Source: Mantis religiosa (lineage: Eukaryota > Arthropoda > Insecta > Mantodea > Mantidae). Taken from it: DNA of 64,000 nucleotides. The stretch lies in the NCBI GenBank assembly GCA_030765055.1, contig CM060958.1, positions 111,949,127 to 112,013,126 of the forward strand, in the 5' to 3' direction. Of this stretch, positions 31,690 through 42,916 are shown piece by piece. Positions within the stretch are counted from its first letter, which is position 1. Every line of letters starts with the position of its first letter. The position numbers and the translations under genes were made by a program. Under the pieces are notes generated by a model. It had not been told where the DNA came from, did not search any database, and saw only the letters and a list, made by a program, of their open reading frames with translations.

Positions 31690-32666
31690 CACTGGGCAAC
31701 AAAGAAAATGTTTCAGGCTTAAAAATAGTGAATTTACATGTATTTCGATCTGCTGAATTAAAAAATCACCATAAAAATGATAGATTAGCCTTGTTTTGAA
31801 GATAAAGTGACAGTTCATATTTTAGAGTGGAGATTTTAAATTTTAAGGAATTATTTTTGGAGTTGGCACCCCTGTCAAATAACAAAACACCATCAGAGAG
31901 AAATTTTGGAAATTAAGTGATGCAAAACTTAAGGAAGGCATTTTTGTCGGACTACAAATAAGAGAACTTGTAAAGGATCCTGCATTTGACCAAATTTTGG
32001 AGAAGAAAAGGAAGCTTGGGAAGCTTCAAGAATGTTGTTCATGGATTTTTAGGCAACAAACGAGATGACTAGTACAAGCATTTGGTGACAGTGCTCCTGC
32101 AAAAATATCATAACCTGGGATGCTACATGTCCCTTAAGATCCATTTTCTCCACTCCTACCTAGACTTTTTCCCTCCCAGTTGTGGAACTGTTAGTGATGA
32201 ACATGGGGAGGAATTCCATCAGGACATTTCTGTTACGGGACAAAGATATCAGGGCCATTGGAATGAAGAAATCTTTGCGGATTACTGTTGGTCTTTGTAT
32301 AGGGATTCTGCGGAACTTCATCACAAGAGGCAAGCTAAAAGACGACGAAGTCAATAGGCCACCACATGATTATCTTCAGACACGTATATCTGCGAAGTAT
32401 TTTTCCAGCAATTTAGAACTCTTAGCATGTAATTACGAGTTAAAAGATCAAATGCACTTTTATTGTTGTTAACATGTTTGTAATAAAAATGTATCCTTTT
32501 CTCTCAATCCGTTAATATGTAATACTTCCACCTTGTGTATATCATAGAAACTAGAGCTAATAAATGTTTTTCATTGTAATATTTGTTTTTATCAATCCAA
32601 AAATTAGTAGGAACTGCCTCATGAAGCGGACGAAACACTCAAATATTATTTTTTTGTTGCCCAGTG
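31690..32666 (+). mobile_element. CACTA-like DNA transposon carrying DYCW gene fragment, copy 1
   Basis: The ends are CACTGGGCAACAAA (31690) and its exact complement ending at 32666. TAA flanks both sides (31687-31689, 32667-32669), a 3-bp target duplication. CACT-type ends with 2-3 bp duplications fit the CACTA (EnSpm) superfamily. The interior keeps an AT-rich 5' part joined to the second half of the DYCW gene, so it appears to be an internally deleted, non-autonomous derivative. An inverted second copy lies at 62535-63492. Confidence 0.8.
31895..32357 (+). pseudogene. DYCW family protein, C-terminal half
   Basis: Pieces near 31925-31990 read KEGIFVGLQIRELVKDPAFD. A longer intact stretch from 32082 gives LLQKYHNLGCYMSLKIHFLH, then SYLDFFPPSCGTVSDEHGEE, FHQDISV, RYQGHWNEEIFADYCWSLYR, and a basic tail RQAKRRRSQ before the stop. 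I know this pattern (S-D-E-H-G-E-R-F-H-Q-D-I, then D-Y-C-W) from multicopy uncharacterised arthropod proteins. The upstream half is absent and one frame break occurs near 32000. The function is not known. Its position between transposon ends suggests a transposase or an accessory protein. Confidence 0.75.
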
Positions 32667-32724
32667 TAATTTTGGAGTCTAGGAGTGACAGAAATTACTT
32701 CTGGCTAAAGGAATACTACCAAAC

Positions 32725-32790
32725 TCTAGCCGGGAATCGAACCAGGGTTGCTGGCAAGATAGCTAGCATATTACAGAGGCAGTGTAATAA
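32725..32790 (-). mobile_element. tRNA-like SINE fragment
   Basis: On the minus strand, CAACCCTGGTTCGATTCCCG contains a good B box (GGTTCGATTCC), but no A box or family body is recognisable. Confidence 0.35.
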
Positions 32791-33684
32791 CACTATCAAA
32801 AAAACCATTTTTGGACAGATGACGTTAAAAGAAGATAATTCTATCACGCTCCAATATAGCAAACTTTAGTTTCTTGCGCAATGTAACATGGCTCATTCAG
32901 GTAGGCTGTGTTCGTATCAGTCGCGGGCTACGGTGGCGAATGGTATGAAAGGCTATGTAGAAAAATCCATAGAAAACAAGAAGAATATTGCTTCGTAGAT
33001 TCTTTCAAATTCAATAAGTCTATAGTAGTGTGACTAACACTTCAATTCTACTTCCTTTATTCAAGTAATAAGTATTTCAAATTGCAGTAATTGCACTATA
33101 AACATCACAGTTTCCTCAAAAGGACAGTAGGTTTAGTGAAACTGTAACCCATGAATAATTTAAATATTTTTTGTGAAGGTTTTAACCTATTAATACATTA
33201 TAGTACCATTACATTATTTTAGTTTTAGTAGTTTCATTGCCTCTTTTATGTAAGATTTTATATGGAATGTTCTGTCATGTTGCCAACACTGATGCTAAAA
33301 CAAATTGAACATCGCAGAACGTTAAGCTTCAGGTCTCCGAAGTAGGTAAAACAAACTTTCTTATCTATAATATATCTGTAAATATTCAGTACTGTTTAAG
33401 TTATACTATATGCCACTCGTGTTCAAAGTAATTTTATTCTGTTCGCAGGAATTGTTCCACTCACTTTTGCTCGTTTCGCAGGTAATCCTGCTTACAAAAC
33501 GAAATCCTTCTTTTCCCCACTTTATCATGAATAACTATTTTTATATCTCCGCGATAAAAGTAGCAGATTCTTAAGTAAAAGTATGTACTGATTTTGAAAA
33601 CCACCACATAAATTTCGTGACATGACAGTTTAAAAATATACAAAGACATTTAGGTTCTCGTCCTACACCACGGCGTAGCGGGCT

Positions 33685-34214
33685 TGAAATGAAATATGTA
33701 GTGTTTAACACCCGTTTTCACTACATACGGCACCGCAGCCGGTGACACTGATGATACATGAGATGAAGATGGAGTATCGGTGGAATGAGATGGCGGGGAA
33801 ACCGGAAATCCCGGAAAAAGAATCCTGCAACAGCGCCGTGTTGCCCGCCTCGGTAGCGTGGTGGTAGCGAGTCTGCCTCACGTTCAAGAGGTCCCGAGTT
33901 CGAATCTCGGTCAGGGTGAGTTACCTGGATAAGGTTTCTTCCGGGGTTTTCCCTTATCCTGAAAGATGAATGTCGGGTAACTCTAAGCTCTATGGACCCT
34001 CGGCTCATTTGAGTATCATTTCATCCATTCCGTTCATCGTCCGATATGACTTAACGTCGGAGGACGTAAAATTACAAAAAAAAAAAAAAAAAAAAAAGCA
34101 AAGAAAAGAAAAGAAAAGCGCCGTGTTATCCACCACAATTCTCACTTTGCGGTCACTTGGGATCGAATCCAGGCCGCCTTGGTGAGGTATCGGGCTAAGA
34201 CAGCATGCCACGGA
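33685..34214 (-). mobile_element. SINE family B, split by a family A SINE
   Basis: The right half on the plus strand (34117-34214, head side) and the left half (33685-33842, body side, with GAAATATGTAGTGTTTAACA) are the two parts of one family B copy. They are separated by a family A SINE with an 11-bp duplication. The B box is GGATTCGATCCC in complement. Confidence 0.88.
33843..34116 (+). mobile_element. SINE family A nested in SINE B, with target duplication and A-rich tail
   Basis: A full family A copy (GCCCGCCTCGGTAGCGTGGT; GAGTTCGAATCTCG B box) ends at a run of about 24 A and AAAGAAAAG units. AGCGCCGTGTT flanks both sides (33832-33842, 34117-34127). The nesting shows that family A was active after this family B copy landed. 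Confidence 0.96.
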
Positions 34215-34500
34215 ATCCGGCCCGGGTTCGATCCTAACCATGGGGTGCGGATTTTAAGTGTCCGTTGCCCACTCAGCATCGGGAGGAAAGTGAGGAGCTT
34301 ACGCTAGGTAAGCGGCCCTGGTCATGAAAGCACACTTTCCGGCTGGGGGATGCCGCAATGCTGACCACATCTCCTTCACTTATTGGTTGAGTGATCGCCC
34401 AAATCTGCCGTGCGAAAGTAGGCGTGAGGCCGCCAGTCGGGTTGGTTGGCCTTGGCCCTCTTAAGGCTGTCGCGCAAGAGATTTTTTTCTTCAGGTTCTC
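34215..34500 (+). mobile_element. SINE-like repeat, family D
   Basis: It starts with CCCGGGTTCGATCCTAACCA (a B box), so the 5' half of the tRNA-like head is missing. The GC-rich body continues through CCTTGGCCCTCTTAAGG and ends at a T run near 34485. The resemblance to 304-560 in the last part supports a dispersed family. Confidence 0.55.
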
Positions 34501-34639
34501 ACCTACAAAGTTTCAGATAAAATATAACGTTATATTTATTGTTCCACTATGCATTATGGCGAATTCAGTATAATTCAAAGCGTTGCTTTACATGCGTGCA
34601 ACAATATTTGGACAGTATACTATTAAGGGACACACCTGT

Positions 34640-35230
34640 GATTATGTTTAAAGGTGCTAGGTAGCATGTGATTACCTCTTGTACTCCAGTCTGCTTTCCC
34701 TCATCAGAAACCAACAATAATCTCTCACCATTACTGGATCATTAGGACCTTAGTACATCTGCTGGACGGTAATGTCCTGATAAAACCCTACCCCTTGTAC
34801 ATCGCTAACATTTCGTAATTATAAGTAATTATAAGTAATTTTACATTCGTAAAAATAAGTCTAAATATGACTGAAGAAATGGATTTTCAAAGACATTCTA
34901 CAACTCATATCTTTGGCCTCACCTGTTGAAATGTTACAAAGCTTTATAGTTCTTTTGTGTCCAAAGAAAACCACGCACAGATCTTGCTAAAGATTGCCAA
35001 GCTCCTAATTCTACCCTTTGTAATGTTCATTCAAACATTTCTCCTCAGGAGCTTTCGTATTTGATGTTCAACAAAAACCCTTCTTTCAATTTTGGGTAAG
35101 TTAACTGTGGAAACTTTCCTTGCAAACTGCCCTTGATGAGTGCATTAAACAAAATACTGCACTTGACCAACACGGCTGCTCAGACTGACATCAATACATT
35201 GGGATTCTTTTTTCAGAAAGCATATGCTTT
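34640..35230 (-). pseudogene. DYCW family relic, middle to C-terminus
   Basis: The minus strand shows in order PKIERRVFVEHQIRKLL (near 35080), SCRMSLKIHF (near 34900), FYQDITVQQMY (near 34780), and VRDYCWFLMRESRLEYKR (near 34700). The order and spacing match the other DYCW copies. Stops and shifts separate the pieces. CACTA-like ends were not found next to it, so it is either older or truncated. Confidence 0.6.
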
Positions 35231-35345
35231 TCCGGGCTTCCTCTATTCAAAGCAAACACCATTGTTACTAGGTTAAATGATGGAAATTAATCATTCTTCC
35301 ACACTAACCGTGTATAGACAGAGGTTTTGGATAGATGGAGTCATA
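35230..35345 (-). mobile_element. Family E tail fragment
   Basis: GATGGAAATTAATCATTCTT then CCACACTAACCGTGT matches in complement the tail of family E (43217-43260). It points away from the family E copy at 35393-35545. Confidence 0.6.
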
Positions 35346-35392
35346 TAAAAAGAAAATAAATACCAAAATATTAAGATATAGACAGTTGCAAA

Positions 35393-35545
35393 ATGTAACG
35401 ACATGTCGGCATGTTGGCCATGGTAGCTCAATGGTTAAGAGCAAACGGACGGGAAACGGGAGATACGTGGCTCACATCCCGTCTATGGCATAAAATTTTC
35501 CAGTCTGTCTCTATCTAACCATTACTACTGTTCCACTATTTACAG
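35393..35545 (+). mobile_element. SINE family E, copy with tRNA-like head
   Basis: ACATGTCGGCATGTTGGCCA then TGGTAGCTCAATGGTTAAGA (A box) and GTGGCTCACATCCC (eroded B box), followed by TTTTCCAGTCTGTCTCTATC. Confidence 0.75.
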
Positions 35546-36529
35546 TAGTTTTAAACTAAAGTCGGGCGCTTCTAATTCTTTTTGAACAAAACATTCGCTT
35601 AATGAAGGAATGAACTTCAATTATCACGAAGAGGTCAGGTAAATGAAGGTAATGAGGTATGCAAAACGTCAAGTTCTCTTCAAATAATCGAGCTAGTTCA
35701 TGTGATAGAATTAACGCCTTTCGATTGCCTGACCTTTTGCAGTGATAAAGTGAGACCTATAGAGGTAAAATTACGAACCGTTTGCTCTTGGATGATCATT
35801 CTTATGTATATCTGTGCTCCGGGGTTTACGACATTTAAAATAACAAGCAAATGACAGACCAAGGAATTGTTTTCAATGCTGCATCATACAAGAACGTACA
35901 GAACAAGTGTAGGTAAGAACAAATCTACCATACATGTAGTAATTTTAAGAATATAAATAAAGGAATAGTTGCACTGAAAACAGAAAAGGAAACAAACTCC
36001 GTAAACAAAAACCAGTAGATCACGTCGCATATTGGTGATTTATATACATTCCAGGCCCCAAGACAGGATAATCACGCTAATTCCGCTTGCTCCCCTTTGT
36101 CCCATGAACACCTGAGGTACACTGGATGCCATAAATCATGTCATTTCAGTGCATGTACAAATTTCAGGCATGAGGAGCACGTTCATTACACGCTAATTTC
36201 CAATCTGTCAAAATGTCCCCCTTTTTAGCTTTTAGCCTCCTCCCTTCCAGATCTCCAACCCGGGCCACTGCAATTGATTTCCGAGGAGTGTTGCCAATAT
36301 CTGGATTTTCCATTAAGCACTGAGGTAAAATTGGAACATCCGAGATGTGGAAGAAGTATAGCCTACGCTCAAATTCGTAGATATGAACACTGAAATTTCT
36401 TTATAATACATACATGACTGCCAACTTGACTACGTATACCTTAATTAACATGGAACGTTGAAAAAAGTGGAAGAAAAGGTATACCCCCTGTCGCTTACTA
36501 ATTTCTGTTCTTCTTACTTATAGTAGGTA
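35546..36529. other. Spacer, no gene seen
   Basis: No coding similarity or repeat boundary found. Confidence 0.35.
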
Positions 36530-36790
36530 GAGGGAATGCTGCATTCTCAGATTCAAGAAGTCCAGGGATTCAAGTCCAGGTTCGAAACCCATCGTCACCT
36601 ACTCGGATTTTTTTCCTAAGGTTTATTTTCTACCACGTTTTCATTTCCATCATTTCCTTTTCATTCTGCCTCCTCATCTTTCAGGTGTACTTCTATATTT
36701 TTGACGTATGACAGTGCCAGATAAATGGCATGGATGCTTGCTCAAAGGAAGGGATAGTCCCTTTGGACTATACTATACATATTGACTGAT
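36530..36790 (+). mobile_element. Degenerate SINE, family C-like
   Basis: A B-box-like CAGGTTCGAAACCC (36577) is followed by CATTTCCATCATTTCC and CTCCTCATCTTTCAGG, similar in order to the body of family C at 50740-50810. Confidence 0.5.
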
Positions 36791-36889
36791 AAGCAATGTC
36801 GTTTTCTAAGAAAACTATTATTTTAAACGTGTTCTGACAAGCAATTAACTAATTTTCAAAGTATAGATCATTAGATTCTGTGGTTTTGA

Positions 36890-37870
36890 GCCATAGTTCA
36901 GCGAGCTTTATTATCCCATTTGCTTATTATCCGTCTATTATACAAGACTGTGGTTTTTGATTCGAAGAATTCAGTGACACACACTTGTACTGTTTCATCA
37001 ATGTCAAAATTTCTTCCATGTTGAAAATAAGCCATGGATCGAAAAATATGATAAGCAGATGATGCGAGATCAGGGCTGTATGCTGGGTGTGGTAGTAGTT
37101 CTATTCCATCCAATTACTGAATTTTTTTCCATGGTATTTCGTGCGGTATGGATTGTTGCATTGTCCTGTTGCAATAAAAGTCTATTTCGGTCAACTAATG
37201 CTGGGTAACTCCGTCTCAAATTTTCCTGAACTCTTCCAGTTGTTGAGAATAAAGATTCGAATCAATTGCCTACCCGTTTGGGACAAACTCCCAGTGAATA
37301 ATACCTTCAAAATTCCACCAAACCCACATTACTTTGGGATCGAACTAATTGTTTTTAGCATTGTCTTTGGTAGGTTGGCTGGGATCAAGCCACAGTTTCT
37401 AGGCATCAGGCCATTTTTATAATCACAAATGACAATTTTCCTGACAAATCTATCGTCCATGGATTTACGGATAAACTGACGACAGATATCCATTCTACGT
37501 TCAGCCTGTTCAGGTATCAATTTATGAGATACAAATCTACAGCTTCTGTATGATTTTGCAAGTGTCTTAATGTGGCGATGTATGACACCTTTTGATGATC
37601 AAGTTTTTCTCAAAGCCTAGGATATTTTACTACGGATTTTCTGGTAAAACTTGGTGTGTATCCTCAATATAAGACTTAAGACTTAAGATCTTCCAGAACG
37701 TGGTAAATTTTTAGTGCTTTCGTCTCATTTGTTTGGAACTATCGCTGTGCCACACGTTCACTGACCACACCTTCTCCTCCCAGTTGACATAATCTTCGAG
37801 CTACCGCACGACTTTATAATCTTGTTTCCAGTTGTGTTTTAGAAAGCTCTAAGTTCAAACCTTATTATAT
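36890..37870 (-). pseudogene. Degenerate mariner transposase
   Basis: Minus-strand pieces run from GEGVVSERVAQR (near 37780) through SYRSCRFVSHKLIPEQAERR and FVRKIVICDYKNGLMPRN (first catalytic Asp, CDYK) to LLLQQDNATIHTARNTM (second Asp, near 37170). The end is DGIELLPHPAYSPDLASSAY (near 37060). In the last motif the third catalytic Asp of SDYH is Ala (SAYH). Multiple stops and frameshifts are present. Terminal repeats were not recognised. Confidence 0.8.
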
Positions 37871-38744
37871 CCATTTCGTGATTGTTTATTAACAAGTGAA
37901 GACTGATAGTACTCGACAGAGCGTTGAGGCGTGTCGACCTTCAGGTGACCAGCGATGTGATCGTCTCTTATCGGGTCTTATCTGGTCGATTAGAAGAGTG
38001 AACTATTAGTAAGTTGATGTACAGTAAGTTACGAAACACAAATAGAGCGATTGGAAGCTGTGTGTGTCTATATGATGTTTTCTCGCGCCTGCCGATGTAT
38101 GACACATTGCTGGCCAAAAGATATGATTACATCTGAACAGATACATACACAGAGCTTACTGTGTATGTGCGATAAGCTGAGGTAAACATCTCTGTGTTGT
38201 GAATTTTTACCGATACGCTTTCTCGCTTTCTCGACTGTCAAAATTACGTGTTCTTCCATCTTCTGAAGTCCCGCTTACTTATCGTGCCCTACTAACGTTT
38301 ACAGATTATGTGGCACTATCTTAAAGCGGTTAATTCATATCTGAATTATAAATTTTACTCTGCGACATTTATCAATCTTAAGATGTGAAACGGGAACTTT
38401 GGTCCTCAGATCAATTATTCATTTAATTATGTAATATGTTTAGTAATTATACATAAATTTGAGAACTGTAACTAGCTATGTTTGTGAAAATAAAATTGTA
38501 GACTTTGATGTAAAATATTGTAACGAACCTGGGCAGAAATACGTGAGAAACACTGCACTCTCGGACGACAGTCTATGAAGGGCAGATGTCAGACAATAGA
38601 ATGGAATGCTAGCTATTTTACCGTACCGTTACACAGGTCAATATCCGCTTAGTTTTTTCCTTGTGACGCCGTGCTGTATATATAACATGGTAGCAACCCC
38701 AATTCATTTTTGCTCATTGCTATTGCAGTCAAGCGTGTATGCAT
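37871..38744. other. Spacer, no gene seen
   Basis: AT-rich. No convincing coding or repeat assignment. Confidence 0.35.
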
Positions 38745-39088
38745 CCTCTGGTGTGCCCAGGACAAGAAGGAAGTTAGAGAAATGTGTAACGTAATCACTT
38801 TTGCTGTCTCCTCGGGGTGTATGCTCCTCTTCCGAGTATGACATGGATGGAAGTCTCGTTTAAAATACACAAGTGTTGTCACATAGCTCATCTATATATA
38901 ATATCTATCGTTGCAACAAACATTAGCTATGTCAGCATGGGTGACATGAGCTCTAATTCACTCATTTCCTAGTAAACAGATCCGCTACTGGAGCAGATAG
39001 ATTTCAAGCTCCTTTGCCCTTCATACTCCTCTAGCCTTCTTGTCGTGGGCATACAATAGATCTATAATGAAACTCCTTTAAAAAGAGA
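38745..39088 (+). repeat. Repeat family H, uninterrupted copy
   Basis: Matches the two halves of 16930-17780, sharing GTAACGTAATCACTTTTGC near 38786, TTTAAAATACACAAGTGTTG near 38858 and the AGATCTATAAT-type end. It shows what the split copy looked like before insertion. Biological type unknown. Confidence 0.6.
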
Positions 39089-39090
39089 TA

Positions 39091-40264
39091 CAGGGTGTAT
39101 ATAAATGAATATCGGAGTTTTAACTGTTTATAATATTTATTACAATCAACTTACAGATATAAATTGTGTGTCAAATAAAAAAGCAACTCAAAACAGTTTT
39201 ACCAAGAACCTTATAAATGTTCAATGTGTCTACCCTTTGTCACACGACACACATCAAGGATATAGCCGAGTTCTTCCCAAACGTTAATAAGTGTGTAGGC
39301 AGTAATTGTAGCAACAGCTGCTTCAATCCAGTTTCTTAATTCAGGGAGGTCAGCTGCTAGCGGAGGTACGTGCACATGATCCTTGCTGAAGCCCCAAAGA
39401 TAAAAATAGCATGGCGTTAGGTCAGGAGAACGTGGAAGCCATACATAGCAAGCCCTATCATTAGGGCCCTTGCGACCTATCAACGCTCGGGTACAGTGAC
39501 GTTCAACCAATTGCGTACTTCGTTATGCCAGTGAGGTGGAGCACCATCATGCTGGAAAATGAAGTTCCGTGGCTCATTTTCTTCCAACTGAGGAGAGAGC
39601 CATTGCTCTAGTGTATCAAGGTAAGAAGTGTCTGTTACAATAGGTTCACCATAAACGAAAGGCCCATAAACTTTTAGCCGGGATACGACACAAGAACATT
39701 CACTTTACGGGAATCTCGTTGCATTTGTACTATCTCGTGAGAATTTTCTCAGCCAAGATGCGCAAATTATGAGTGTTAATATGTCCACTAAGGTGAAAGG
39801 TCGATTCATCACTGCAGACAACACGATACATAAAATCGTCATCGCCATGAAACAATATGTCGTTTGCGAAGTTGGCACGTAATCCGTGGTCTGTCGGCTT
39901 TAGAGCCTGTAATAACTGTAAACGGTAAGGAAGTAGCGGTAAGCGTTTTCTTACAACTTTCCAAACAGTCGGCATAGGAATTTATAATTCACGACTAGCC
40001 TTCCGGACTGATTTCTTTGGGCTAGGAGTGAACGACTCTCTCACTCGCTCAATTGTCTCTTCACTTATTCTTGGTCGTGCCGTGCCATCTGTGTTACTAC
40101 CGCTCTCTAGTGGATTTCGGCAGAAACATTGCACGCACATGCGCACTGGTGCCAACAAACAAACTGAGTTGCTTTTCTATTTGACAATTCATTTATAACT
40201 GTAAGTTTAATATAATAAATATTATAAAAAGTTAAAACCCCGATATTCATTTATATACACTCTG
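39091..40264 (-). mobile_element. Tc1/mariner-superfamily element with about 105-bp terminal inverted repeats
   Basis: The left end CAGGGTGTATATAAATGA and the complement of the right end CAGAGTGTATATAAATGA continue to match for about 105 bp on each side. TA lies directly outside both ends (39089-39090, 40265-40266). The interior holds one nearly complete but broken transposase gene. Such long inverted repeats are unusual compared with the 20-30 bp of classic mariners. Confidence 0.9.
39213..40150 (-). pseudogene. Transposase of the long-TIR element
   Basis: Minus strand, in order: RPRISEETIERVRESFTPSP with KKSVRKASREL (40010-40090, DNA-binding part), VVRKRLPLLPYRLQLLQALK, CSDESTFHLSGHINTHNLRI (first catalytic Asp), NFIFQHDGAPPHWHNEV (second Asp, near 39560), WLPRSPDLTPCYFYLWGF (near 39430), and DVCRVTKGRHIEHL before the stop. 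About 300 residues can be followed with a few stops and shifts. In the third catalytic motif the expected Asp of PCDF is Tyr (PCYF), so the enzyme would be dead even if frames were restored. Confidence 0.85.
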
Positions 40265-40266
40265 TA

Positions 40267-41098
40267 AAATCAAATTATATTTAATCCATAAAACGTACTA
40301 CGTAATCGCTAATTACGAAACAGCTGAACCCGTACTGGAAACTTGATGTTCATTCCTTGGTTTCCGAGATTTTGGATTGCCTTGTAGTCTATCTACGTAG
40401 CCTCAAAGAAGGGCAAACGTTGATACGTTATATCTGGCATTGTTAGTCAGATTTATTTACAACTGCTGTGAAATAAGCTAAATCTAGCAAACCTTCTAGA
40501 GGTATTTCACCCCAGTTAGTGGTTAATTAATGGTTTCAGCACGATGGCGCACCATACCATCACTCTAAAGCGGTCATAAATATGTGTGCTGTGAAAGCTG
40601 GATATTTGGTGGCTAGTGAGGTAGCTAAATTTAATCACAATTTAACCACAACACCAAAAAGTACAGAAGCGTTAAAATTTATAGTTTGGCATGTGTTTCA
40701 GCGTCACCGGGAAAGATAAGGCCTGTCCAAATTAATACTAATTGTACCTCATATACTTGCATCCAATAGGAGGTAATACATTCGAACATCCTTAGTAAAA
40801 TTATAATTTAACAGTATCTAATAGTGTTAAATATAAATCCTCTTAGCTTTAACACAGTATGCAGAAACTGTCAAAAACGATTATTTAAATGCATTTGATT
40901 TCTACCATCAGTCTGTTGTTCGGGAAGATCTGTTTGTCAATATGGAGGAAACCTTAAAGTTTCAGTTAGGTAAACCTGGCATGCATTTCTCCGGTAAAAG
41001 CTAATTTTAACGAAATGTAACTTACATGGACCATATGGTGTATATAAATTGTTCCTCAAATGTGTTATTCACTTATAACTCCTCCATTATTACTCATG
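40267..41098. other. Spacer, no gene seen
   Basis: No assignment made. Confidence 0.35.
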
Positions 41099-41100
41099 TA

Positions 41101-42370
41101 CATAGCTAGTCTGAAAAGTTTCCGACCTAATAAAGATACCAGAGATTTTTTTCCAGATTTTTTAATTTTTTTTTTATTTTTCAACATAGTCTCCGAGTAG
41201 CTCTACACACTTCTCCCCGCGATGCTTCCATCTCTGTAACCCGTCCAAATAGTACTTGGCGTTTTTATCTGCAAAATAATTATTCACGAAGGTGATTGCC
41301 TCTTCATTTGACGAAAATCTCTGTTCTCCGAGCGCAATTTTCAGATGCAGGAACAAACAGAAGTTGCTTGGGGCTAGATCTGGTGATTAAGGCGGATGGT
41401 CAAAAAGCTCAAACCGTATTCGTGGATTTTCGCCATTGCAACCGCTGAGGTGCGGAATGGTGCGTTGTCTTGGTGAAACCGGATTTTCTTTATTCCAAAT
41501 GCACCCGTTTTTCCACAAGTTCTGCCTTCATCTTGTCAAGTAGTGATAAGCAGTATGCTTCTGTAATGGTTTTTCCTTTTTGAAGATAACGATTTAAAAT
41601 AACTCCATAACAATCCCAGAAACAGTCGCCATCACCTTCCCATTCCAAAAAAGATCTTTTCTTTTTTTGGCGCTGGTTCTCCTTTTGCAGTCCACTGTTT
41701 GTACTGCATTTATTTTTTTCGGGCGAATAATGGTATATACATGTTTCAGCTACAGTAATTAACCAGCGCCAAAACTCGGATTTATTTGCCAACACTGCAC
41801 GAACAGAGCGTTGGAAATGTTTTCATTCGAACACGTTTTTGGTCTAATGTGAGCATATGCGGCACCCAACGCCCGGACAGCATTCTCAGTCTAAATGTTG
41901 ATTTAATATGTGACAAACACGTTCTTCTGCTATGATCATAGCCTCTGGTATCTCTCTCACTTAATTTCGGTGGTCGTCTAGCACCATTTGGTGAACTATG
42001 GCTATATTTACCTCGGTAGTTGCAGTTTCTGGTCCTCTCGATCGTTCATCGTCTCCCAAGCTCTGACGGCCACGTTTAAATTCAGCTGCCCAAAAGTTCA
42101 CTGTGGTAAATGATGGTGCAGAGTCCCCATACACAATCAAACTCATCTTTGATTTGCGTGGGCATATTGCCTTTCAAAAACAAATATTTAATGGCAGCAA
42201 AAAGACTCACATCAATTCACTCAAACAACTGTTACATAACAGCTGAGCGTCCAAAATGGCCGAAACTTTGGTGAGTAACCGTCAACAGATTTTCAACGAA
42301 ATGCACTAGCTTTTATTTAAGAGTGCTGCCATCTTCATATTGAGGTCGGAAACTTTTCAGACCACTGTCG
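41101..42370 (-). mobile_element. Near full-length mariner with inactivated transposase
   Basis: TCTGAAAAGTTTCCGACCT (41110-41128) and its exact complement (42343-42361) are the inner parts of the ends. The outer nine bases have decayed compared with the copy at 61164. Minus-strand pieces: PSFTTVNFWAAEFKRGRQSL (N-terminal), ITVAETCIYHYSPEK, CFWDCYGVILNRYLQKGKTI, FHQDNAPFRTS, SPDLAPSNFCLF and LLGDYVEK. Two of three catalytic aspartates are changed (VDET to VAET; PSDF to PSNF), and there are stops and frame breaks. Length about 1270 bp, normal for mariner. Confidence 0.92.
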
Positions 42371-42792
42371 TGTTGCAAGTGACATATCTTATTCAGTTCT
42401 TTTTCTTAGTATTTATTTTTAACACATATTTAATGAACTATCATACTTCTATGAAAACACCTATGGAATATCAATATATAAATGTATATATTTTAAAGTA
42501 AGTCTGATGCGTGCATCCGTCTGGCGTATTGAACACATCTTTTTTAAAATTTTGTTCTTTCCTTATTGTTTACCAATTGTCGAAAGATTATTCAAAATGA
42601 AGAGCACTTTGTGACCTCTCCCCCCCCTTTCTGCTTCTTTTAGAATACACACATGTAAAGGGACGTTTTTCTAAAAATGATCTATTTCCCCCATTCAAAT
42701 ACACAGGTAAATGTATTTTTGCTTGACACAACTCCTTCGAATGCAATTCAATACTACTTCCACTTTTTTGTTTTGTTTTGTTTCTTGTTTTG

Positions 42793-42868
42793 TAATTTAC
42801 GTCCTCCAACGTTAAGCCATATCGGACGATGAATTGAATGGGTGAAATGATGCTCAATTGAGCCCGAC
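42793..42868 (-). mobile_element. SINE family A, 3' fragment
   Basis: TTTACGTCCTCCAACGTTAA then GCCATATCGGACGATGAATT and ATGATGCTCAATTGAGCC are the complement of the last 75 bp of family A. The head is absent (5' truncated). Confidence 0.85.
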
Positions 42869-42916
42869 TTATGTAACTAGTATAATATGGCGTTGCAGCA
42901 AACAATAGAGGAGCAA

